From Lactobacillus hominis DSM 23910 = CRBIP 24.179 (GTDB lineage: Bacteria; Bacillota; Bacilli; Lactobacillales; Lactobacillaceae), in NCBI RefSeq assembly GCF_000296835.1, contig NZ_CAKE01000001.1, positions 62,001-126,000 on the forward strand: a stretch of DNA of 64,000 nucleotides, given 5' to 3'. Below, one piece after another: positions 16,766 through 25,250 of this stretch. The first letter of the stretch is position 1; every line of letters begins with the position of its first letter. The position numbers and the translations under genes were made by a program. The notes beneath the pieces are model-generated. The model was not told the DNA's origin and did not search any database. It saw only the letters and a list, made by a program, of their open reading frames with translations.

Positions 16766-19222
16766 TTAAATTTTTCTCTTTTTAGTAAATAAGGTTAAAC
16801 CAATTCCTGCTATTAATAATCCCGCTAAAGCAGCAAGATTAGAAGTGTCTTTTTCATTAGAAGTTTGTGGTAATTTCTTTTTATCTTTATGTATCAAGAT
16901 AAAATCCTGAGAAACTTTGCTTTCTACGTGCTTATCTTTTGTCAGCGCATTAGCTGCAGTATGATCGTCTGCTTCAGAGTCAATGGTAGAGTCGGGGTTT
17001 TGATTAGGTGCAGTAGAATCTGAAAAGCGTGGGGGTTCTTCATTAGAATGAGGAATTATGGTTTCCGGTTCTTCAGGCAATGGTTCTGGATTATGATTTG
17101 GTTGACTGTCTGGAAGTTGTGGAGTTGGGATAATATCTGTAGGTTTGTTGTTAGGATCAATTGGTTTTTGATCTGGGGTATCAGGCTTATTTTTAGTATA
17201 GTAAACAGTAAATTCTAAGTTCTTTTCACTTGGTAAAACATCTTGAGTTGCAATTTCTGCTTTATCAAAGCTATAACCATCTTTTCGTGGAGATTTCACT
17301 GCTTCAAAGTTGCCAGTTTTAGGAACCCATTTATTTTCAGTAAATTTGTTTGTAACTAAGTCGGTATCTTTTTCTTGGGTAAAGACAATTGATTTGGTGT
17401 AGTCATTGAAGACATGGTTGGTAGTTACTTTACCTTCTGCATCTTTGTAGTAGTAATGGATGGTTTCAGTGACAGTTTGGATGACTTTTTCTTTAGTGTG
17501 GTCATGTTTAAAGTGAACCTCATAAACTTGGTTGTCAGGCTGGTTATCGCTATCAAAGATTAAAGTTTCTCCATTAGTTAAGTCAGACACTAAGAGATAA
17601 TGTTTAACCTTAAAATCTTTAATTTTAGCTTGAGTTGAATACTTGCTACTGGTGTTAGGAACGCCTTCAATTAACCTGTCTGAATCAAGAATTTTATTTT
17701 CATCGTCATCAATATATTTGACGAGAATATTTTCTCTAACTTGCGAACCGGTTCCAGAAGCGGTGTTAAAGCCTAAGAATGTTTGCGTCTTTAAATTTCT
17801 ATCGCCACTACCGTTAATGTTATGACCGCTTTGTGGAGTGTAAGAAATCGATGGGCCATTATTTGGAAGCGACCAGGTTGGTAAGTTCTTTTTAACATCT
17901 AATAAGGTATCTAATTGAATGAAGTAGGCGCCTTGCTTTGAGTAATCTTTGTCATTTACTGTAAAAGGTCCCGTTTGATTAATAGAAATTTGAGATTGGT
18001 CTTGACTGATATTATCTTGCAAAAACTTTTCAAAGTTAGGATCTTCATTTTCACATGCAGTTAATTTGTCGTAAGTTTTTTTATCGGTTGCCTTGCGTTC
18101 AATTTGGTGGGTTATAGGGTTAATGTTACCAATGAATGAAGGATCGGTAATCTTAAATACTTTGATCGTGTGAGGTAAGATTTTTTGTCCATCGTTAAAT
18201 TGTAATTTGGCAATTACATTATTTAATGGATCAACGATAGGATCTTCAAGGCCTCGACCATAGTTCCAGTTAATAATATATTGCATTAAACGAGCATCTT
18301 GTTGGTCTTTTTCTGGAATATCAGCTTTAGCAGATTCTTCTGGGCCAGTGTATGTAACATTATTTTCTTTAAAGCCGTTTGAATCATGTGGGGTAAAGAC
18401 AACTTTTCCTTGCCAAGGATAGCCACTGATCATTTCTTGACGATCAACAATGTTTGCATATGGATATAAGCCAATTGCAATATTTTGATTAACGGGTGCT
18501 TGCTTAGGGAAGGCCACAGTAACTTTAGGGTTTATATATACAATTTGATTATTAGCTGCATGATGATCGTGATTGTATTTAACCACAGCATCATTATTAC
18601 CAGTGAAGTTAAGCGTTACGTTACCTTCTTGAAGATTAAAAGGATTTTGTCCTTGGTAAGTAAAAGTATAAGTGTCATCGTTTTTACTTGGCTTAAAGTC
18701 TGACAGAGGAGCATTAAAAGTGGGTAAATTTGATGAAAATTTCAAAAGATTATCTGGATTTTCAACGGAAATTGAAAATGAATCTCCATTGTTGAATAAG
18801 TAAGAATCCTGATCGCCACTAAATTTCACTTGAATAGCACCAGTATCATTATTGGCCATTAGATATTTATTGTTGGTTCCAGATGGAGTATCAATTTCAA
18901 CTTTGAAGGGACTATTTTTTTGAGTGTTAGTACTAGTTTGCTGATTAGTTTTAGAAGATTGAGTATCTTTTGCTTCTGCATTATTTTGTTTGTTTGACGT
19001 TATTGCAGCAGAAGTAGCTTGGGTTGAGTTGGTCTCAGTTTCTTTTTTACTTGTAACTATATCTGAGTTATTTTCATTATTTTCAGCTTGAACTGGGGAA
19101 GAAAAAGCAAGAAAAGTAGCTCCCAAAACAACAGTTGTCAAGCCAACAGATAATTTTCTTAATCCGAATCTTTGAATGCTATTTATTTGTGAAATAAAAT
19201 TAGTATTTTTCTTTTTATTCAT
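16766..19222 (-). CDS. Sortase-anchored YSIRK-type surface adhesin with MucBP-like modules
   Basis: This 818-residue protein is exported and bound covalently to peptidoglycan. Visible in order: a YSIRK-type signal peptide (FGLRKLSVGLTTVVLG, ~20-45), a Ser/Thr/Asn/Gln-rich stalk, a large beta-rich region (~100-480), two modules resembling mucin-binding repeats (ILVKYIDDDENKILDS ~500 and IHYYYKDAEGKVTTNH ~590), a Pro-rich wall spacer, then LPQTS, a hydrophobic helix and KKRKI. The anchor is complete. A role in binding mucus or host matrix is inferred from the modules. It is a single gene, with a palindromic site in its leader. Confidence 0.88.
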   Translation of the reverse strand: MNKKKNTNFISQINSIQRFGLRKLSVGLTTVVLGATFLAFSSPVQAENNENNSDIVTSKKETETNSTQATSAAITSNKQNNAEAKDTQSSKTNQQTSTNTQKNSPFKVEIDTPSGTNNKYLMANNDTGAIQVKFSGDQDSYLFNNGDSFSISVENPDNLLKFSSNLPTFNAPLSDFKPSKNDDTYTFTYQGQNPFNLQEGNVTLNFTGNNDAVVKYNHDHHAANNQIVYINPKVTVAFPKQAPVNQNIAIGLYPYANIVDRQEMISGYPWQGKVVFTPHDSNGFKENNVTYTGPEESAKADIPEKDQQDARLMQYIINWNYGRGLEDPIVDPLNNVIAKLQFNDGQKILPHTIKVFKITDPSFIGNINPITHQIERKATDKKTYDKLTACENEDPNFEKFLQDNISQDQSQISINQTGPFTVNDKDYSKQGAYFIQLDTLLDVKKNLPTWSLPNNGPSISYTPQSGHNINGSGDRNLKTQTFLGFNTASGTGSQVRENILVKYIDDDENKILDSDRLIEGVPNTSSKYSTQAKIKDFKVKHYLLVSDLTNGETLIFDSDNQPDNQVYEVHFKHDHTKEKVIQTVTETIHYYYKDAEGKVTTNHVFNDYTKSIVFTQEKDTDLVTNKFTENKWVPKTGNFEAVKSPRKDGYSFDKAEIATQDVLPSEKNLEFTVYYTKNKPDTPDQKPIDPNNKPTDIIPTPQLPDSQPNHNPEPLPEEPETIIPHSNEEPPRFSDSTAPNQNPDSTIDSEADDHTAANALTKDKHVESKVSQDFILIHKDKKKLPQTSNEKDTSNLAALAGLLIAGIGLTLFTKKRKI

Positions 19223-19244
19223 TTTACTTATCCTCGAAGTTTTT

Positions 19245-19264
19245 TATTTGTTAAATAACAAATA
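19245..19264. promoter_or_regulatory. Palindrome in the adhesin leader
   Basis: Arms TATTTGTTA and TAACAAATA are perfect, separated by two bases, 23 bases upstream of the adhesin start. Part of the arm (TTGTTATTTAA on the minus strand) recurs about 20 bases further up. A repressor operator or mRNA hairpin is possible. Confidence 0.4.
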
Positions 19265-19391
19265 TATCTTCGCACTATTAAATAACAATAGCAACAAGAT
19301 TATAAGAAAAAGTTAATTTTGAAATAAAAACATTGATTTATTTCGTGGTTGATAAGAAGAAATAAATAACAACATAGGTATAGAAGAACTA

Positions 19392-19425
19392 ATAAAAAAA
19401 GCATGGTTGTTACCATGTTTTTTGA
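19392..19425. terminator. Terminator downstream of YbjQ-family gene
   Basis: CATGGT (19402-19407) and ACCATG (19412-19417) with flanking A7 and T6 runs; on the minus strand it follows the YbjQ gene. Confidence 0.8.
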
Positions 19426-19450
19426 AAACTATATTTTGAGTTTTTTCTTT

Positions 19451-19777
19451 CTATTGGTCTAAAAACTTAACAGCGGTGCCATAGGCAACAACTGATTGCA
19501 TATCGCCAGCAATTGATGCTGAGTCAAAACGCATCATGACAACTGCATCTGCACCTTTTTCAAGTGCTGCTTGGCGCATTCTTTCAATTGATTCATCACG
19601 AGAATCGTGGAGCATTTTAGTATAGGTTTTAATTTCTCCACCAACGATATTTTTTAAGTTAGCCCCAAGATTAGAAAATACATTTCGTGATTGTGTGGTA
19701 ATGCCAAATACTTCGCCTAAAACTTCGTATTTTTTACCAGGGATGTTTTCAGTAGTAGTTACTAAAATTTCTGCCAT
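19451..19777 (-). CDS. YbjQ/UPF0145 family protein
   Basis: The 108-residue protein matches the YbjQ family of small putative heavy-metal-binding proteins that assemble into pentamers: it begins [25 protein letters not shown] and has [19 protein letters not shown] plus the VVAYGTAVK end. Length is typical. An AAGGAGA site precedes the ATG. The family function is not established; the metal-binding idea comes from the fold. It is transcribed in the same direction as the DUF2974 gene upstream. Confidence 0.88.
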   Translation of the reverse strand: MAEILVTTTENIPGKKYEVLGEVFGITTQSRNVFSNLGANLKNIVGGEIKTYTKMLHDSRDESIERMRQAALEKGADAVVMMRFDSASIAGDMQSVVAYGTAVKFLDQ

Positions 19778-19835
19778 AATTCATTCTCCTTAAGATTTTT
19801 TCGCTATTATAAAGGAAAAGAGTCATATTTGCAAC

Positions 19836-21428
19836 TTACCGATGCTCTTTTGGCATTTTTCTCAATCTGAATAATTCCATGATTAGTTTGAAAAATCCAT
19901 AAACAATTAAGAATATACCAAGAAAAATTAGTGATTCTTTAGAAAAAGTTCTTGGTCTAACAATTACAGTGACACCAACTGCAAAAGCAAGTAATCCCTC
20001 GATTACGTCTAAAACAATGCGTAAGATTCCTGTGATTTTACGCAAAATTACTGCACGCAATTTTACGTAAGCAAACCCAATCAAGAATGCGCCCAAGGCA
20101 TAGTGAGCTAAAAATGTTAACCAGCTATTATTAGATAAAATACCCACAGAAAGAGCGAAAGTTATTAGATAAGAAATAATAAAAAATCTTTTGGATCTTG
20201 GCTTTAATTTAGAATTAGCTGCAGTAATAATATGGTCAGCACTCCAAAATAAAGTAAAGACGGCCGCTAATGCACCGAAGGCACGATAAGTATAATTGGG
20301 TATTTTTAAGTCAATCAGTCCTAAAATGATCATCGCCCAGCCAATTAAAGATGCACGAGTCATAAATAATCGCTCTAAATGCAAACTCTTAAATCTTTGT
20401 AAAATAGCGCGCCATAGACTTCCCAAAACAAATCGGGTTCTTCTAGATGAATCAGTAAGTGAAAGTAAAATGGCACCAAATCCGCCAAAGCCATTTTTGT
20501 TTAATTCGGTTATTTTTGTTGCTCCGCTTGCTGCAAAAGAGTCAAATAAATCATTAGTCAAAGCTTCTCTTTCAGCAGGGGATGCCTCTTCGATCCATTG
20601 ATTGATCATTTGATTATAGATGCGCGATTCAGGATTACGGTGCTTACGCGTTACAAACTGTGATCCTTCAATTTCCCAACTCATTGGGTCATGCTGGGCT
20701 AATTTTGGCCGATCGCTAACTACAATAGTTGCTTTTAATCCTTCTTCTGGTTCAAACAAGCGACCAATAATACTAAATTCTGGCACAAAGCGATGAATTT
20801 TAGGTTGAATTTCATCAACGCGCTTGCTTAGACCCGGACTATCAAAAGTATAAACTGCGCTGATGCGTTCACGTTGCTTTTGAGACAAAGAAAATAGGGC
20901 ATATTCAGCTAAATTACCACCCTTGGAGTGACCACCTAAAACAAAGACTTCATTATTATCTTTAAGCATTTCTTTGAGATAAGTAGCTGCCGCCTCTTGG
21001 GCAGGGGTTGTTTTAAAAGAAATTTCAAAATCCTCTTTCCAGCCCACTAAGCTGTCGTCAGTTCCTCTGAAAGCTAAGAAATTCGTTCCATCATCTAAAG
21101 TAACACGCATTGCGCAAAACTGAGTTTTATCAGTTAAAATAAAAACAAAGTTAGATAATTTAGCATTTGCAAAACGTACTGAACCTGCCATGAGCTTAAG
21201 CAGACTTTGGTAACGAATGCCGTTTTTATCATGGGGTGAATCGCTAGAAAAGTATTCCTCAGCAGCCTTTTTTACGGTAATTGTCTTATTGGAAGAAGGA
21301 ACGATACCTTTAAAATCAATATAAACAAAACAAGATAAAACTAACGCATCAACAGCGCTAAAAGGGCGTGCATTAAGATCAATATCACCACGCCAAGTGA
21401 TATATGAAAGTACATTATTGTTTTCCAT
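19836..21428 (-). CDS. DUF2974 (Mbeg1-like) hydrolase fused to a membrane domain
   Basis: The 530-residue protein has an N-terminal alpha/beta-hydrolase-like domain of the DUF2974 family (~1-300). It carries a lipase-type nucleophile elbow, GGHSKGGN near residue 165, and FRGTDDSLVGWKEDFE upstream, as in class-3-lipase-like proteins. From ~340 on there are about six transmembrane helices in pairs, like a DUF308-type repeat, and a basic end. The substrate is unknown; an esterase acting at the membrane is the simplest guess. It is followed on the same strand by the YbjQ gene, about 60 bases apart. Confidence 0.82.
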   Translation of the reverse strand: MENNNVLSYITWRGDIDLNARPFSAVDALVLSCFVYIDFKGIVPSSNKTITVKKAAEEYFSSDSPHDKNGIRYQSLLKLMAGSVRFANAKLSNFVFILTDKTQFCAMRVTLDDGTNFLAFRGTDDSLVGWKEDFEISFKTTPAQEAAATYLKEMLKDNNEVFVLGGHSKGGNLAEYALFSLSQKQRERISAVYTFDSPGLSKRVDEIQPKIHRFVPEFSIIGRLFEPEEGLKATIVVSDRPKLAQHDPMSWEIEGSQFVTRKHRNPESRIYNQMINQWIEEASPAEREALTNDLFDSFAASGATKITELNKNGFGGFGAILLSLTDSSRRTRFVLGSLWRAILQRFKSLHLERLFMTRASLIGWAMIILGLIDLKIPNYTYRAFGALAAVFTLFWSADHIITAANSKLKPRSKRFFIISYLITFALSVGILSNNSWLTFLAHYALGAFLIGFAYVKLRAVILRKITGILRIVLDVIEGLLAFAVGVTVIVRPRTFSKESLIFLGIFLIVYGFFKLIMELFRLRKMPKEHR

Positions 21429-21637
21429 TTTAACGTTCCTTAATTTCTATACATTGACTATCTTAATTTTAACGCTCTTGTATGAATAAAATATAAAGAT
21501 TCGATGTTAAATTTAAAAACTTGAATAATTTATTAAATAATATGTTAGGCAGGCTTATTAATTGAAAGAGCAATTACTATGAGCGTAAAATGAAATTGTG
21601 AAGATCAGATACTGCAGAAAATAGATAGGAAATCGAA

Positions 21638-22138
21638 ATGTTACATTTTTTTAAGAAGAAGACCCCCCAAGCTGTATTTACAGTGACTGCTCCGATAAAT
21701 GGTGTTTTAATGAGTTTGTCCGATGTCAGTGATCCAGTGTTTGCGCAAAAATTGATTGGAGATGGCTTTGCAATAGTACCTGATAAAGAATCAAATACAA
21801 TTTATTCGCCAGTTTCAGGCCAGGTAGCAAGTCTTCCTGAAACACGACAAGCAGTATTGCTTGATACATCTGATGACATGCAGGTATTAGTGCACGTCGG
21901 CGTGGATACAATTGATTTATTAGGCAATGGATTTTATGCTTATACTGACCGAGGTAAAAAGGTAAAACAAGGACAAAAACTATTATGTTTTAGTCGAGAA
22001 TTAATGAATCAAAAAGGTCTTGATTCAACAGTTATGGTTATTTTTTCAAAGGGAGAAAATCCAGATTTATTAGTAGATTATGGTTCGCCAGTTGTCGAAG
22101 GCGATGTTTTAATGCGCGAAGTAATTAACCAGTATTAA
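21638..22138 (+). CDS. PTS sugar transporter subunit IIA (glucose type)
   Basis: Single-domain EIIA-Glc-like protein of 166 residues. It accepts phosphate from HPr and passes it to a sugar EIIB or has a regulatory role. The family order is clear: APINGVLMSLSDVSDPVFAQKLIGDGFAIVP-type start, SPVSGQV, then LVHVGVDTIDLLG, whose His (~90) is the phosphorylation site. No EIIBC gene is adjacent, so it probably serves a permease elsewhere, or regulation. Confidence 0.9.
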   Translation: MLHFFKKKTPQAVFTVTAPINGVLMSLSDVSDPVFAQKLIGDGFAIVPDKESNTIYSPVSGQVASLPETRQAVLLDTSDDMQVLVHVGVDTIDLLGNGFYAYTDRGKKVKQGQKLLCFSRELMNQKGLDSTVMVIFSKGENPDLLVDYGSPVVEGDVLMREVINQY

Positions 22139-22209
22139 AAAACCAGTATTCTTTGGCCTTTTTGAACATGTATAATTAACATACAATCACAAGAATTGAG
22201 GCTAAATAA

Positions 22210-22440
22210 ATGTTAATTGAGATTAAGAGTAAAAAAATAGGCAATTCAATTTCTTTAACCTTGCCCAAAAGTTTGAAAATAGATGTTGATCAGGTTTTTG
22301 TGGTCACTAAAATGCATAATGGTGCGCTAATTTTGACGCCTAAAATTGAAAATCCTTATGGTGCAGATAAGCAAGTTGATATGAGAGATCCAGAAGGTGA
22401 TTATTTTGAAGAGCAATCAATTCAAGATTGGCAAGATTGA
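22210..22440 (+). CDS. mazE: MazE-like antitoxin (AbrB-fold)
   Basis: The 76-residue protein has the swapped-hairpin DNA-binding N-terminus of MazE (IKSKKIGNSISLTLPKSLKI) and an acidic C-terminal tail (DPEGDYFEEQSIQDWQD) of the kind that fills the toxin's active groove. The toxin gene overlaps its 3' end. A small inverted repeat (TGTAT...ATACA) in the ~22170 region could be the autoregulatory operator. Confidence 0.85.
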   Translation: MLIEIKSKKIGNSISLTLPKSLKIDVDQVFVVTKMHNGALILTPKIENPYGADKQVDMRDPEGDYFEEQSIQDWQD

Positions 22441-22786
22441 AAGTGAGAGAGAGCATTTTCGTCAAGGCGATTTTGTTTGGTTGAACTTTTCACCATCTGA
22501 AGGACTTGAAATGAGAGGTAAGCATCCGGCAGTTATCGTGTCAACTGATGCATACAATCAAGCTGGTAACTATATTATTGTTTGTCCAATTACTTCGCAT
22601 GGCAGCAATGCGCCAATTTATTTTAAACTGATTGATTATCGCACCGTTCATGGTCGAGTGAACTGTTCGCAAATTCATAGTTTTGATCAAAAAAGAGTTA
22701 TTGCGAAGACTGGCGAGCGTATGGAAGCGTCCGATTTTTCTTATGTTCACCAATTGCTCAACCTAGCTTTGATGATGGATTACTAA
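22406..22786 (+). CDS. mazF: MazF/PemK-family mRNA interferase toxin
   Basis: MazF-type toxins cut mRNA at short sequence motifs. The protein shows the family core: FRQGDFVWLNFSPSEGLEMRGKHPAVIVS, then YIIVCPITSHG and GRVNCSQIHSFDQ. The start is unclear. The frame opens with GTG at 22397 or TTG at 22406; the TTG is 6 bases after AAGGTG, which I prefer, but both give a non-family N-terminal extension. A TTG overlapping the mazE stop (22437) gives the expected MKVRE start but is out of frame by a two-base step in a GAGAGAGAG tract. The toxin core itself is intact. Confidence 0.82.
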   Translation: MKSNQFKIGKIESEREHFRQGDFVWLNFSPSEGLEMRGKHPAVIVSTDAYNQAGNYIIVCPITSHGSNAPIYFKLIDYRTVHGRVNCSQIHSFDQKRVIAKTGERMEASDFSYVHQLLNLALMMDY

Positions 22787-22820
22787 AATAGCTTTAGAAC
22801 TGAACTAAAGCTATTTTAAT
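22784..22820 (+). terminator. mazEF terminator
   Basis: AAAATAGCTTTAG and CTAAAGCTATTTT pair perfectly around a 7-base loop. Confidence 0.88.
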
Positions 22821-22866
22821 TTTGCCTATTTTTGTTGAAAAGCTAAATTTGGTTTAAAATTACTAT

Positions 22867-23532
22867 ATGAATTATCAAGAACTAATAAATAAATTTGAAG
22901 CAAAGCAAAATCCTGAAAATTCCCAGCATATGAAGGCTTATATGCGTGATAAGTTTGATTTTTACGGTTATCAATCAGCTAGTAGAAAGCAAGTCTATCA
23001 TCAAGTCTTACTCGCTGAGAAAAAGCAAAAAACGATTGATTGGAATTTACTTAATCAAGCTTGGAAAGATCCACACCGCGAATTGCAGTATTTTGTTTGT
23101 GATTATCTAATTGCGATGCAAAAATTTCTACAATATGAAGATATGCCTCAAATTAAACATTACGCGGTTACAAAATCCTGGTGGGACACTATCGATAGTT
23201 TAATTAAGCCAATTGGAAAATTAGGGTTGCGGGATAAACGCATAAATGATCTGATGCTCAATTGGTCGCAAAATGACAATATTTGGTTAAGACGGATTGC
23301 TATCGAGCATCAACTGCTTAGAAAAAAGCAGACTAATACTGAATTGCTAGCACAAATTATTGAAAATAATATTCCTAGTCAAGAGTTTTTTATAAATAAA
23401 GCTATTGGCTGGGCTTTACGCGATTATTCAAAGACAGATCCCAAATGGGTAAGAAACTTTCTTGAAAATCATTTAGATCTTAAGCCACTTTCAGTCAAAG
23501 AAGCTAGTAAGTATTTAGATAGAAAAGGCTAG
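22867..23532 (+). CDS. AlkD-like DNA alkylation repair protein
   Basis: The 221-residue, all-helical protein belongs to the DNA alkylation repair family: start YQELINKFEAKQNPENSQHMKAYMRDKF, KSWWDTIDSLIKPIGKLGL, and RRIAIEHQLLRKKQTNTE, FINKAIGWALRDYSKTDP near the end. AlkD proteins are HEAT-repeat glycosylases that remove bulky or 7-methyl/3-methyl purines without base flipping. The conserved Trp and Asp of the WWDTID and WALRDY motifs are present. It is monocistronic, between mazEF and a lipoprotein gene. Confidence 0.88.
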   Translation: MNYQELINKFEAKQNPENSQHMKAYMRDKFDFYGYQSASRKQVYHQVLLAEKKQKTIDWNLLNQAWKDPHRELQYFVCDYLIAMQKFLQYEDMPQIKHYAVTKSWWDTIDSLIKPIGKLGLRDKRINDLMLNWSQNDNIWLRRIAIEHQLLRKKQTNTELLAQIIENNIPSQEFFINKAIGWALRDYSKTDPKWVRNFLENHLDLKPLSVKEASKYLDRKG

Positions 23533-23583
23533 ACGCTTTTTTATAAAATGGTAGGATTAAATTATAGAAAAAAGGGGATAGAA

Positions 23584-24180
23584 ATGAAGAAAAGTATTAA
23601 ATTCACAGTCGCTTTGCTTAGTTTATTTGCTTTAGCGGGATGTTCAAACGTCCACACTTCAAAAGATGGTAATAATTTAGAAATTGGTCAAAAATCAAAA
23701 AAGAGATCAACTAAAAAGACTAAGACTAGCAAGCCAACTGCTAGGAAAAAACAAACTAATTCAAGTCAAAGTTTAACTGATAAACAGCAAGCAAGTTTAG
23801 ATAAAACGATGGCTGATTATGGCAAAAAGAGAAAGATTAGCTATGTTCGCTATGATGGCAAGCATCTTTTGAAAAATAGTGCCGGTCGAATTTATCCAGA
23901 TACATTTAAAAAAGATACCTTTATTTTAAATAACAAAAAAATTTCTATTGGTTGGGCTCCGCAAGGTGGGGATCAATTTGCTTATAAAGTTTTAGCAATT
24001 TACAACCATGATTTTGATCAAAAGGGCAAGCATGAAACTTACATTTTCTGTATTCATGATAAAAAGCCAATTGTGTTAGTTGATACTGCAAAGGAGGGCA
24101 ATAAGATTGTTTTGACTCAAAGTCAAGATAGAGAATTAAACCAACATTTTGACGGTATCATGAACGGTACACAATATTAA
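23584..24180 (+). CDS. DUF4767-family lipoprotein
   Basis: The 198-residue secreted lipoprotein starts at the ATG of MKKSIKFTVALLSLFAL with lipobox LAGC; upstream in-frame codons lack a ribosome-binding site. A basic Lys/Thr/Ser linker follows the Cys, then a C-terminal domain with GRIYPDTF, NNKKISIGWAP, KVLAIYNHDF and HDKKPIVLVD. That domain matches the DUF4767 pattern and the lipoprotein at 27677-28213. The function of the family is unknown. A terminator follows. Confidence 0.8.
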   Translation: MKKSIKFTVALLSLFALAGCSNVHTSKDGNNLEIGQKSKKRSTKKTKTSKPTARKKQTNSSQSLTDKQQASLDKTMADYGKKRKISYVRYDGKHLLKNSAGRIYPDTFKKDTFILNNKKISIGWAPQGGDQFAYKVLAIYNHDFDQKGKHETYIFCIHDKKPIVLVDTAKEGNKIVLTQSQDRELNQHFDGIMNGTQY

Positions 24181-24186
24181 TAAAAT

Positions 24187-24237
24187 AACAAAAGCATCCA
24201 AAATAGCTATATAACGCTGTTTTGGGTGCTTTTTTCA
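24187..24237 (+). terminator. Lipoprotein gene terminator
   Basis: AAAAGCATCCAAAATAGC pairs imperfectly with GCTGTTTTGGGTGCTTTT, then TT. Confidence 0.8.
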
Positions 24238-24301
24238 CTTGCATTTAACTTTAAATTAATGGTATAAAAAGTATATACAAAGTAGAGTAAGGTTGATTAG
24301 G

Positions 24302-25105
24302 ATGACACAATATAGTATTGGCGAGCTTTCTCAAAATCCTCGAGCGGTGCAAGTGAAGAATGTTAAAAAAGCTATTATTCAAATTCAGTATCAAGATGAC
24401 TTTTTAGATTATAAACTAGAAAATATTGATTCAGCATTTGTAACAGCTGCTTTAAGGCTATTATCTGCGGCAGTGATTACTCATGATGTACAAATTGCTT
24501 CATTGTTAAAATTAAAACTAAACGTAATTGGCTATCAAGATGATCAATTAATTCAAGAAATTGATCAATTTCAAAAAACTACAATTCAAAAGGCTATTTC
24601 TGAACTTGAAGACGCTGATTTTTATTTAGCTTTTAAATTAGCTCCAATCATTGTTGCTTTTGAGCACGGAGACAAGAAATTAGAAACTTTGCCTTTGCCC
24701 AATAAGCAGACAATCGTGCATGTACAGGCCATGCTAGAAAGGACGCAAGATTTTTTAACAAAAATAGGTGAAATCAAAGAAACTAACGTTTTAACTTACA
24801 GTAAAAATCAAGCAATTTGTGGTGTAATGGATTGGATCACACCTCAGGCAATTATTGAATTGAATGCAAGTGCTAAAAAGAATGTTTCGCTTAAAAACGT
24901 TCGTCGCGTTCTTTTATATTATTATCTAGTTTCAAGTCAAAGAAAAATCGATATTAATTATTTGGCTGTATATAATCCGCGCTATGATGTAATTAATAAA
25001 GGAAAAGTAGAAAATATTTCGAGTGACGTACTCACTCGCATTGCAAGTAAAGTCAATTCTATAGATAGATTTGCTAATATGAGTTTAATGGATCGCCTTA
25101 AATAA
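24302..25105 (+). CDS. Hypothetical cytoplasmic protein
   Basis: The 267-residue protein is soluble and mostly helical, with no signal peptide, membrane segment or motif I can name. A Leu/Ala-rich helix (FVTAALRLLSAAVITHDVQI, ~43-62) and several charged helices follow MTQYSIGELSQNPRAVQVKN. The ATG at 24302 has AAGG at correct spacing; a TTG 9 bases upstream does not. It has its own terminator, and no neighbour suggests a role. Confidence 0.55.
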   Translation: MTQYSIGELSQNPRAVQVKNVKKAIIQIQYQDDFLDYKLENIDSAFVTAALRLLSAAVITHDVQIASLLKLKLNVIGYQDDQLIQEIDQFQKTTIQKAISELEDADFYLAFKLAPIIVAFEHGDKKLETLPLPNKQTIVHVQAMLERTQDFLTKIGEIKETNVLTYSKNQAICGVMDWITPQAIIELNASAKKNVSLKNVRRVLLYYYLVSSQRKIDINYLAVYNPRYDVINKGKVENISSDVLTRIASKVNSIDRFANMSLMDRLK

Positions 25106-25139
25106 AACTGATGCAACTAAAGCATCAGTTTTTTTATTT
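25106..25139 (+). terminator. Terminator
   Basis: AAACTGATGC and GCATCAGTTT pair around AACTAAA, then a T-run. Confidence 0.9.
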
Positions 25140-25159
25140 ATCCAAGTATATATATGAAA

Positions 25160-25195
25160 TTTCGATAATCGAAACCGTTTTCTTTGCTTTATAAT
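25160..25195 (+). promoter_or_regulatory. Palindrome overlapping a cre-like site and -10 box
   Basis: TTTCGATAATCGAAA (25160-25174) is a perfect 15-base palindrome around a central A. It overlaps CGAAACCGTTTTCT (25170-25183), which differs from a CcpA cre consensus mainly at its first base. TATAAT is at 25190-25195. The gene downstream, a DsbA/FrnE-like protein, may be under catabolite and specific control. Confidence 0.5.
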
Positions 25196-25250
25196 CAGCA
25201 TCCCTGTAATCTTAAGGTGCAATGAGTATATTAAGCGAGAGGTGGCAGAG

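Noticed and set aside
20296-20601. 101-codon ORF opposite the DUF2974 gene
   Set aside because: Shadow of a convincing gene; no start signal.
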